Positions 22,975 to 29,734 of a DNA stretch of 64,000 nt are shown piece after piece. The DNA lies in NCBI GenBank assembly GCA_009363175.1, contig CP045205.1, forward strand, positions 4,464,001-4,528,000, read 5' to 3'. Position 1 is the first letter of the stretch. The number at the start of each line of letters is the position of its first letter. Made by a program: the position numbers and the translations under genes. The DNA is from Citrobacter telavivensis (lineage in GTDB: Bacteria; Pseudomonadota; Gammaproteobacteria; Enterobacterales; Enterobacteriaceae). The notes beneath the pieces are model-generated. The model was not told the origin of the DNA, did not search any database, and saw only the letters and a list, made by a program, of their open reading frames with translations.

Positions 22975-23102
22975 TAGAGAGGCCAGATTGATAGGCAAAA
23001 GCTCACTGAACGATTGTCAGCGCCTCTTTGTCTTATTCGCCATCACCTTCTATACTGGCCCGCGTTGCGTTCCAAAACCCCTTAACTTTGCAGGAGAATA
23101 AT

Positions 23103-23705
23103 ATGGTACTGGTGACTCGTCAGGCTCCGGATTTCACAGCAGCTGCGGTACTCGGTAGCGGTGAGATTGTTGAAAACTTCAATTTCAAACAGCACACCAA
23201 CGGCAAAACGACCGTTCTGTTCTTCTGGCCAATGGACTTCACTTTCGTTTGCCCGTCTGAACTGATCGCGTTCGACAAACGTTACGAAGAATTCCAGAAG
23301 CGCGGCGTTGAAGTGGTTGGCGTTTCTTTTGACTCCGAATTCGTCCACAACGCATGGCGTAACACCCCTGTCGACAAAGGCGGCATCGGTGCAGTGAAAT
23401 ACGCAATGGTTGCTGACGTTAAGCGTGAAATTCAGAAAGCCTACGGCATCGAGCACCCGGAAGCGGGCGTTGCGCTGCGTGGTTCTTTCCTGATCGACGC
23501 AAACGGCGTGGTTCGCCACCAGGTCGTTAACGACCTGCCGCTGGGTCGTAACATCGACGAAATGCTGCGTATGGTTGATGCGCTGCAGTTCCACGAAGAG
23601 CACGGCGAAGTTTGCCCGGCACAGTGGGAAAAAGGTAAAGAAGGTATGAACGCGTCTCCGGACGGCGTTGCAAAATACCTGACCGAAAACGTCTCCAACC
23701 TGTAA
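23103..23705 (+). CDS. tsaA: Typical 2-Cys peroxiredoxin (thiol-alkyl hydroperoxide reductase TsaA)
   Basis: A 200-aa AhpC/TSA-type peroxiredoxin that reduces H2O2 and alkyl hydroperoxides with reducing equivalents from thioredoxin or AhpF-type donors. The peroxidatic Cys50 sits in DFTFVCPSELIAF and the resolving Cys in HGEVCPAQWEKG near residue 170. The ATG at 23103 follows GGAGAATAAT; the longer frame upstream has no family similarity. E. coli K-12 lacks this gene at the site, but I recall Salmonella having tsaA beside acpH. A strong terminator follows it. Confidence 0.93.
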   Translation: MVLVTRQAPDFTAAAVLGSGEIVENFNFKQHTNGKTTVLFFWPMDFTFVCPSELIAFDKRYEEFQKRGVEVVGVSFDSEFVHNAWRNTPVDKGGIGAVKYAMVADVKREIQKAYGIEHPEAGVALRGSFLIDANGVVRHQVVNDLPLGRNIDEMLRMVDALQFHEEHGEVCPAQWEKGKEGMNASPDGVAKYLTENVSNL

Positions 23706-23724
23706 TCGATATGAATTAAAGAAA

Positions 23725-23749
23725 AGGCTCGCCACGGCGAGCCTTTTTT
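23725..23749 (+). terminator. Rho-independent terminator of tsaA
   Basis: AGGCTCGC, a CACG tetraloop, GCGAGCCT and then six T residues. Confidence 0.92.
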
Positions 23750-24163
23750 GTTTTCTGACCGCCAGGCCTTACCTTCTCGCAACACCTTTTTAACCCATCG
23801 TCCTACAAATATTGATATCGTAAATGACTAAAATCGCCATTCGGCCTGTTTTTTGCCAACTCGTTCAAACTTTGTGAAAAAAACACCTCATTATTTGTGA
23901 TTAAGGCCACATTACTTCATTTTAAATTCAGACATTTGACGGCTTATCTTTACTTTCCGTTTCTTCCGCGAGAAAAGAAATCAACGCAACTCATTGATAT
24001 AAAACAATATAAAAAATAATCCGTTTGTCGATAAAATAATTCCAACATTCCTCTGGTGTGATCGACTTCAACATTTAAAAATCCATATGTGATCTGACCC
24101 ATAATTTTTGTTGATATATTTGGCCATGATCGAGTTCAGAAATATGAACGCATTAAGGATCGG
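23750..24163 (+). promoter_or_regulatory. AT-rich promoter region of the PTS operon with CRP-like sites
   Basis: No gene is seen in this stretch, which is much richer in A and T than its surroundings. A good CRP-type palindrome, TGTGA-TTAAGG-CCACA, lies at 23896-23911 (9 of 10 core bases). Weaker ones are TGTGA-TCGACT-TCAAC at 24057-24072 and TGTGA-TCTGAC-CCATA at 24088-24103, 31 bases apart. A -10-like TATATT at 24115-24120 would place the 24057 site near -61.5. Catabolite control is therefore likely; the exact promoter is uncertain. Confidence 0.55.
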
Positions 24164-24610
24164 ATGATGGACATTATTTTTAACCCTGGACTGATTACGC
24201 TTAAGCAGAATATTTCCAGCCCCGAACAGGCTATCGAATTGGCGGGCTCGTTACTGGTCCGGCAAAATATTTGTCGCCCGGAATATGTCGGTGAAATGGT
24301 TAAGGTCTACCGGGATTTCGGTTCCGCCATTGTTATCGACTCAGGCCTGGCGATGCCCCATGCCCGGCCAGAAAAAGGCGCATTGCTAACCGGATTTTCT
24401 TTAGTCACCAGTCAACAACCGATCGCCTTTGGTCATGAGGAGTTTGATCCGGTTTATGTCATCATCGCCATCGCTGGCGCGGATGCCGATAGTCATATAA
24501 GAATGATCCAACTGATAGCCTCGCTGATTGAGTCCGATATCGTGACCTTTCTTCAACAGGAGAATGACATTAATTCAGTATTACATTTCATCCAAAAACA
24601 AATGGAGTAG
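24164..24610 (+). CDS. PTS EIIA component (mannitol/fructose type, split ascorbate-family system)
   Basis: A 148-aa stand-alone EIIA that would take phosphate from HPr and pass it to the EIIB next door. It has the PTS_EIIA_2 fold signature, with the phospho-His in SGLAMPHARPEKGA (about residue 65) and the typical SHIRMIQLIASLI helix near 110-125. Its start codon is the first of two adjacent ATGs at 24164 and 24167 after AAGGAT; either may be used. It is the first gene of a five-gene operon with EIIB 5 bases downstream. The closest familiar relatives are the UlaC/SgaA-like EIIA proteins. Confidence 0.88.
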   Translation: MMDIIFNPGLITLKQNISSPEQAIELAGSLLVRQNICRPEYVGEMVKVYRDFGSAIVIDSGLAMPHARPEKGALLTGFSLVTSQQPIAFGHEEFDPVYVIIAIAGADADSHIRMIQLIASLIESDIVTFLQQENDINSVLHFIQKQME

Positions 24611-24615
24611 TCATT

Positions 24616-24903
24616 ATGTTAGTTATCAGAACGGTTTGTGGTAACGGTATTGGCAGTTCATTAATGGCTGCGAATAATGTCAAAAAAATATGTGATGAAT
24701 TAGGCATCAAAGCCGACGTTGCTTCCGTTGATTTCGCAAACGCCGTAGGAGAAAAAGCCGATCTTTATGTCACGATCAAAGAGCTGGCAAACCAGTTTCC
24801 TGCGCACTGTAACGTCGCCATTATTCGTAGCTACGTGCACAAAGCGAAAATTGCTGAAGATATTACCGAAGCACTCACCAAAATTGCTGCAACTCACTCT
24901 TAA
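24616..24903 (+). CDS. PTS EIIB component (lactose/ascorbate-type fold)
   Basis: A 95-aa EIIB with the phosphocysteine loop close to the N-terminus: RTVCGNGIGSSLMAANN (Cys near residue 8), as in UlaB/SgaB and GatB. It relays phosphate from EIIA to the sugar during transport by the EIIC below. It lies 5 bases after EIIA and 20 before EIIC. Codon and base composition are like those of its AT-richer operon neighbours. Confidence 0.88.
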   Translation: MLVIRTVCGNGIGSSLMAANNVKKICDELGIKADVASVDFANAVGEKADLYVTIKELANQFPAHCNVAIIRSYVHKAKIAEDITEALTKIAATHS

Positions 24904-24923
24904 TCATTATTGAGGGAACGATC

Positions 24924-26315
24924 ATGCAGGCTATTCTTAGTTTCTTATCAGAAATATTTAGCCAACCCGCATTCCTGATGGGGATTATCGCATTTGTCGG
25001 TTTAGTGGCGCTGCGCTCCCCGGGGAATAAATTGCTCACCGGTACCTTAAAGCCTATTTTAGGGTATTTAATGTTAAGTGCAGGTGCTGGTGTTATCGTT
25101 GCCAACCTGAACCCGCTTGGCGGAATTATCGAAGCCGGATTTAATATTCGCGGCGTTATCCCCAACAACGAGGCCATTGTTTCCGTCGCGCAGAAGGTGC
25201 TGGGTGTGGAAACCATGAGCATTTTGCTGTTAGGCTTTATTTTTAACCTCATTATTGCTCGCTGTACTAAATACAAATATATCTTTTTGACCGGCCACCA
25301 CTCTTTCTTTCTGGCGTGTCTGTTCTCTGCGGTACTACAGGCAGCAGAATTCCGCGGCTGGATGTTGGTGTTAATTGGTGGTTTCCTGCTCGGCTCATGG
25401 TCTGCCATTTCCCCGGCAATCGGTCAGCGGTATACCAAACAGGTGACTGAAGACGGTGGTATTGCGATGGGGCACTTTGGCTCCCTGGGCTATTACATCT
25501 CCGCCTGGATCGCCACGAAAACCGGTAACCCGGCAAACTCATTCGCTGATACTGAAATCTCAGAAAAGTGGGGCTTTCTGCGCGATACCACGGTTACTAC
25601 CGGGATTGTGATGTTCATTATCTACTTTGTATGCAGCGCCGTCGCCGGCACTGAATATCTACGTACGATAACGGACCAGAACATGTTGATCTTCTCTATC
25701 CTTACCGGTCTGCAGTTCGCGGTTGGCGTCGCCATCGTCTACAACGGCGTGCGACTGATCCTCGGCGATCTGGTTCCGGCATTCCAGGGGATTAGCCAGA
25801 AGCTGATACCTGACTCGATCCCTGCCGTTGACTGCGCGGTCTTCTTCACCTTTAGCCCAACCGCAGTCGTCGTGGGCTTTATCAGCTCATTCGTTGGCGG
25901 TCTGGTCGGTATGCTCATGCTGGGCGGACTGGGGATGGCGCTGATTATTCCGGGCATGGTCCCGCACTTCTTCTGCGGCGGGACTTCCGGGGTATTCGCC
26001 GACAAGCTTGGCGGTAAACGCGGCTGCATCATCGCTTCCTTTATCGGCGGCATATTCCTTGCATTCCTGCCAGCCATGCTGCTTCCGGCCCTGGGTAACC
26101 TGGGTTTTGAAAACAGCACCTTCGCTGACTTTGACTTCGCGGTGTGGGGAATTATTATCGGTAACGCCTTCACCCAGTTTGGACAGATCACTATCTATCT
26201 GATTTGTCTGGCGCTTATCATCGCACTGCTGGTGCCATTCTGCTTCCGTTCGGTTCGCGTGGTCGGTGACACACTCAGCTATGAGGAGCTCACTGCGGAT
26301 AAGAAAAATGAATAA
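24924..26315 (+). CDS. PTS EIIC permease, ascorbate (UlaA/SgaT) family
   Basis: A 463-aa integral membrane permease with about 11-12 hydrophobic segments. It aligns by eye with UlaA: LLTGTLKPILGYLMLSAGAG near residues 34-53, FLTGHHSFFLACLFSAV near 115-131, and the region QEVTDG-like QVTEDGGIAMGHFGSLGYYISAWIA near 170-195, so it belongs to the PTS L-ascorbate family. UlaA itself carries ascorbate, but many family members carry unknown sugars. The downstream kinase and aldolase, instead of the UlaD/E/F pentulose enzymes, argue against ascorbate here. Confidence 0.87.
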   Translation: MQAILSFLSEIFSQPAFLMGIIAFVGLVALRSPGNKLLTGTLKPILGYLMLSAGAGVIVANLNPLGGIIEAGFNIRGVIPNNEAIVSVAQKVLGVETMSILLLGFIFNLIIARCTKYKYIFLTGHHSFFLACLFSAVLQAAEFRGWMLVLIGGFLLGSWSAISPAIGQRYTKQVTEDGGIAMGHFGSLGYYISAWIATKTGNPANSFADTEISEKWGFLRDTTVTTGIVMFIIYFVCSAVAGTEYLRTITDQNMLIFSILTGLQFAVGVAIVYNGVRLILGDLVPAFQGISQKLIPDSIPAVDCAVFFTFSPTAVVVGFISSFVGGLVGMLMLGGLGMALIIPGMVPHFFCGGTSGVFADKLGGKRGCIIASFIGGIFLAFLPAMLLPALGNLGFENSTFADFDFAVWGIIIGNAFTQFGQITIYLICLALIIALLVPFCFRSVRVVGDTLSYEELTADKKNE

Positions 26316-26381
26316 GCAGTTTCATTTTTCCCTGCGGGAAGGGATCTCTTCCCGCAGCTGACAAAATAATCAGGAGTTGTT

Positions 26382-27344
26382 ATGGCTATCTTGTCCATTG
26401 GGTTTTCATGTTTTGATCAGTTTTTCTTTTTGAACGAATGGCCGCAGGAAAATACAAAGAATTTCTGCCATGACTTTATTGAAAGTGGCGGCGGTCCGGC
26501 AGCAAACGCAGCGTGGCTACTGGGATTATGGGGCGAAGATGTTTATTACATCGGTCATCTGAACCAGGACCTTTACGGCCGGCGTATTATCGATGAGTTT
26601 GCTGAAGCGGGCGTCGATACCAGCCAGGTCGTCTTCTCAGATGAAATGATCACGCCGCTGGCATCGGTGTTGGTGAACCGTTTAACGGGGTCGCGGACGA
26701 TTATTACCCGTAAAATGCAGACGCCACCGTCACTAACCTATGACCAGAAGCTCAAGCTTGACGATCTGGCTGAACGGTTGATTGCATCAGAAGAGCCAGT
26801 AACGCTATTAATTGATGGTCATGAAGCAGAAATCAGTGAGTATTTAATTAAGAAACTCCCCTCGGCGCGAGTGGTTATGGATGGCGGTTCATTGCGTGAC
26901 AGTAATATTAAACTCGCGGCCTGGACCGATTACTTTGTGGTCAGCGAGCATTTTGCCCGTGACTATATGGGATACCACGCGCTGAGTACCGAAGCGGAAA
27001 TTAAAGCAGCACTTATCGAGTTAAATAAAATTTGTCGCGGGGAAGCATTTATTACGCTCGGGGAAAAGGGTTGTGCACTATTAAAAAATGGGATGCTGCA
27101 AATTGTACCTGCCTGGCTGTGCAACGCCGTTGATACCACGGGGGCAGGAGATGTATTCCACGGAGCCTTTACCTACGGTGTTCATTACTCATGGCATATT
27201 GATAATATTATTTTATTTGCCAGCCTGACTGCCGCAATTTCAATAGAAAAAAAAGGCGTACGCGAATCAATGCCGGACCTTGCCGTTGTCCACAACTCGT
27301 TAAATAGCTACGAAAGAAACTTAAAGCAATATTATGGCGAGTGA
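26382..27344 (+). CDS. PfkB/ribokinase-family sugar kinase
   Basis: A 320-aa kinase with the two PfkB signatures: the Gly-rich segment ESGGGPAANAAWLLGLWGEDVYYIG (residues about 37-61) and the C-terminal ATP/anion-hole motif DTTGAGDVFHGAFTYG (about 251-266), in which the second Asp is the catalytic base. Family members phosphorylate fructose-1-P, tagatose-6-P, KDG, ribose or adenosine. Placed between a PTS permease and a bisphosphate aldolase, it most likely adds a second phosphate to the imported sugar phosphate. AGGAG precedes the ATG by 6 bases. Confidence 0.87.
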   Translation: MAILSIGFSCFDQFFFLNEWPQENTKNFCHDFIESGGGPAANAAWLLGLWGEDVYYIGHLNQDLYGRRIIDEFAEAGVDTSQVVFSDEMITPLASVLVNRLTGSRTIITRKMQTPPSLTYDQKLKLDDLAERLIASEEPVTLLIDGHEAEISEYLIKKLPSARVVMDGGSLRDSNIKLAAWTDYFVVSEHFARDYMGYHALSTEAEIKAALIELNKICRGEAFITLGEKGCALLKNGMLQIVPAWLCNAVDTTGAGDVFHGAFTYGVHYSWHIDNIILFASLTAAISIEKKGVRESMPDLAVVHNSLNSYERNLKQYYGE

Positions 27345-27373
27345 TTGCTTTTAATTAATATCAAGAGGTGATT

Positions 27374-28234
27374 ATGTTAGTTTCTATGAAGGACATGCTT
27401 CAGCATGCCCTACGGGACGGTTATGCCGTAGGGCAATTCAATATCAATAATCTTGAATGGGTCGGTGCCGTATTAAGCACCGGACAACAGCTGCGCTCTC
27501 CGGTTATTTTAGGTGTTTCCGGTGGTACGGTTAAACATATGCTGGGATTAAAATGTATTCATGACATCGTGGTTAATGCGATAGATTATTTAAACATTGA
27601 TATTCCGGTCGCCCTGCACCTGGATCATGGGACCACCCGCGAAGCTTGCGAAGCGGCTATCGACGCTGGATTCAGTTCCATTATGTTTGATGGTTCGCAT
27701 CTGCCGTTTAACGAGAACCTGGCCATCACCCGTCATCTGGTGGAACTGGCCCACAGCAAAGGTGTTTCGGTTGAGGCTGAACTCGGCACCATCGCCGGCA
27801 GCGAAGACGGTATTGTCAATTCCGAGGTGATTTACGCCGATCCCCAGGAGTGCTACACCCTGGTCAAAGAAACCCAGGTTGATTGTCTGGCCGCCGCGCT
27901 GGGTTCAACCCATGGGCTGTATAAAGGCAAAGCTAAACTGGGGTTTACGGAGATGAAAACCATTTCCGGGCTGGTACAAGTGCCTCTGGTATTGCATGGC
28001 GGCACCGGTATTGCCGACGACGACATGCGTAAAGCCATTGCCTGCGGTACAGCAAAAATTAACGTCAATACCGAAAATATGTACGCCTGGTGCCAGGAAG
28101 TGAAAGCGATATTTGCCGCCGATACCGGTCACGACGTGAATGATCCGCGTAAAGTGATCAATCAGGGGCTGAAACCGGTACGGGAGATGATTGCGCGGCG
28201 CATCGAGCTTTTTGGCTCGCAAAACCGCTATTAG
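27374..28234 (+). CDS. Class II ketose-bisphosphate aldolase (GatY/KbaY-like)
   Basis: A 286-aa zinc aldolase. Metal and catalytic residues are visible: ALHLDHGTT (catalytic Asp and zinc His, about 78-86), the Glu in VEAELGTIAGSEDG, GSTHGLYKGKAKL (zinc His near 176) and PLVLHGGTGIADD (zinc His near 205). The length and the C-terminal PRKVINQGLKPVREMI region resemble tagatose-bisphosphate aldolases GatY/KbaY. The chosen ATG follows AAGAGGTG; a GTG two codons upstream overlaps that site. It would split the doubly phosphorylated sugar into two triose phosphates. Confidence 0.88.
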   Translation: MLVSMKDMLQHALRDGYAVGQFNINNLEWVGAVLSTGQQLRSPVILGVSGGTVKHMLGLKCIHDIVVNAIDYLNIDIPVALHLDHGTTREACEAAIDAGFSSIMFDGSHLPFNENLAITRHLVELAHSKGVSVEAELGTIAGSEDGIVNSEVIYADPQECYTLVKETQVDCLAAALGSTHGLYKGKAKLGFTEMKTISGLVQVPLVLHGGTGIADDDMRKAIACGTAKINVNTENMYAWCQEVKAIFAADTGHDVNDPRKVINQGLKPVREMIARRIELFGSQNRY

Positions 28235-28311
28235 ACACGTGTTGCGTTATAGACTGACGTCCCGTCAGGAAGAAACCCGCCGCCGGTCACCGCCGGGGCG
28301 GGCTGATGATG

Positions 28312-28333
28312 GGCTCGCCATGACGAGCCTTTT
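28312..28333 (+). terminator. Terminator after the PTS-kinase-aldolase operon
   Basis: GGCTCG, a 6-base loop, CGAGCC and TTTT. A second GC-rich palindrome (CCCGCCGCCGG...CCGGGGCGGG) lies just upstream at about 28276-28302. Both lie between convergent genes. Confidence 0.7.
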
Positions 28334-28339
28334 AACGAC

Positions 28340-29734
28340 TTACTGCGTGCCATCCTTTTTGACTTCCCGCCAGATGCGCCACGCCATGAGCGCCAGCACG
28401 GCGACGCCGAGTATCAGCGCCCCCCACACGAGCACCGTTTTCCACTGGCTTTGCTGCTCAGCGGCCGACGTTGCCGTCAGTCGCGCCTCGCCGCCGAGTG
28501 CAACATCCCCCTGGGGCACAGCCCCCGGCAGAGAGTCAATTTCCTGCGTTTTACGCAGCGATGCCGGGATCAGCAGATCAAGACCAATGTCCGCCTTTTG
28601 CGCAGCCCGATTTCCCCAGGCCAGCATGTAAGGCCCTTTCCCCTGCGTATTGAACACTAGCTGATAGCTGTCTCGCGCCCCACTCAACGCAGGCATTCTC
28701 TCCGGCAGGCGGGCGTTAATGGTCGTCATCCGAACGGCCTCAACCAACTGACCGGAAAGACGAATATCCTCCGAACGCTTGCCGTTCAGGCGGTAAAGCA
28801 CGGTTTTTGTCAGCGGTTGCCAGGGCGCTTTTTCAGCGCTACGCCATGACAGCGCTACTGGTAAAACCCCTTCATCGTCCAGATCGATTCTGAGCGAGGT
28901 CAGCGGCTGCGGCTGCGCCCAGTGCCAGACCGCTTCGTCATTTGACACCTTCTCTTCTTGCGCGCCGATCTCGATACGTGCGGATTCCGGTTCTCTGCTT
29001 TCGGCAATAGCGCTCACGCTGTTTATCGTCAGCGCCGGGCTTTGCGAGTCGAGGATCACCAGCAGGTAGCGATTGCCATTGGCAGAAAGCGTCAGGCTGG
29101 TGCCAATGGTGTCCATTTTCAGCCGATCGTTATCACGCGTCAGCTCCATCAACGGCGCCTCTTCCTGCACGGTCCGCCAGTAGCGTAGATCACGACTGAC
29201 ATAGACCGAGGCTTTCCCCTGCCAGTTGCCCGTCGGGGTATTCCAGTTCAGACGCAATTGCTCCAGGGAAAAACTGTCTTCCATCTCCTCCGGCAGCATC
29301 AGTAAATAGCTCTGTCCGACGGTCTTAACGTCATCACTTTCCAGGTGAATTTCAATGCCTGTCTTCGAGCGTAAGACAAAAGATTCCCCATTACGTCTCC
29401 CCTCCTCATGCGGCGGGACGGGTGACATATCCAGAGGAAAAAGGCGCAATGCGACCGTTTGCGGCGTAACGGGCTGGGTTTTCTGCGCCACCAGCGTAAA
29501 CGGCACCGTCTCGCCGGCATGGTTAAAGACACGAACATCGCGTAAATCCGGCCAGGCGGTCCCCTGATACACGGTTTGCGGGAGTGACACGCGATACCAC
29601 GGCGATGCGCCGAGGGTTTCCAGCATAACGCCCGTCGCGTAATCCATCGGGGACTCCGTCACGTCATCACTACTGACGGCGGTTCCTGCTACGCCCAGCA
29701 GCACGCTACATAATACCGCTTTCATCCATTTCAT
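28340..29734 (-). CDS. DUF3999-family protein with signal peptide and C-terminal anchor
   Basis: A 464-aa protein of unknown function. It starts MKWMKAVLCSVLLGVAGTAVSS (Sec signal), has a long beta-rich extracytoplasmic region (for example YRVSLPQTVYQGTAWPDLRDVRVFNH), and ends with one membrane helix (VLVWGALILGVAVLALMAW) and a basic tail, so it is predicted to be a periplasmic protein held in the inner membrane. Its ATG overlaps the stop of the upstream DUF2339 gene (ATGA), implying coupled translation. The frame stays open for another 700 bases upstream, but that part is a shadow of the DUF2339 gene. The family assignment is from recall. Confidence 0.75.
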   Translation of the reverse strand: MKWMKAVLCSVLLGVAGTAVSSDDVTESPMDYATGVMLETLGASPWYRVSLPQTVYQGTAWPDLRDVRVFNHAGETVPFTLVAQKTQPVTPQTVALRLFPLDMSPVPPHEEGRRNGESFVLRSKTGIEIHLESDDVKTVGQSYLLMLPEEMEDSFSLEQLRLNWNTPTGNWQGKASVYVSRDLRYWRTVQEEAPLMELTRDNDRLKMDTIGTSLTLSANGNRYLLVILDSQSPALTINSVSAIAESREPESARIEIGAQEEKVSNDEAVWHWAQPQPLTSLRIDLDDEGVLPVALSWRSAEKAPWQPLTKTVLYRLNGKRSEDIRLSGQLVEAVRMTTINARLPERMPALSGARDSYQLVFNTQGKGPYMLAWGNRAAQKADIGLDLLIPASLRKTQEIDSLPGAVPQGDVALGGEARLTATSAAEQQSQWKTVLVWGALILGVAVLALMAWRIWREVKKDGTQ

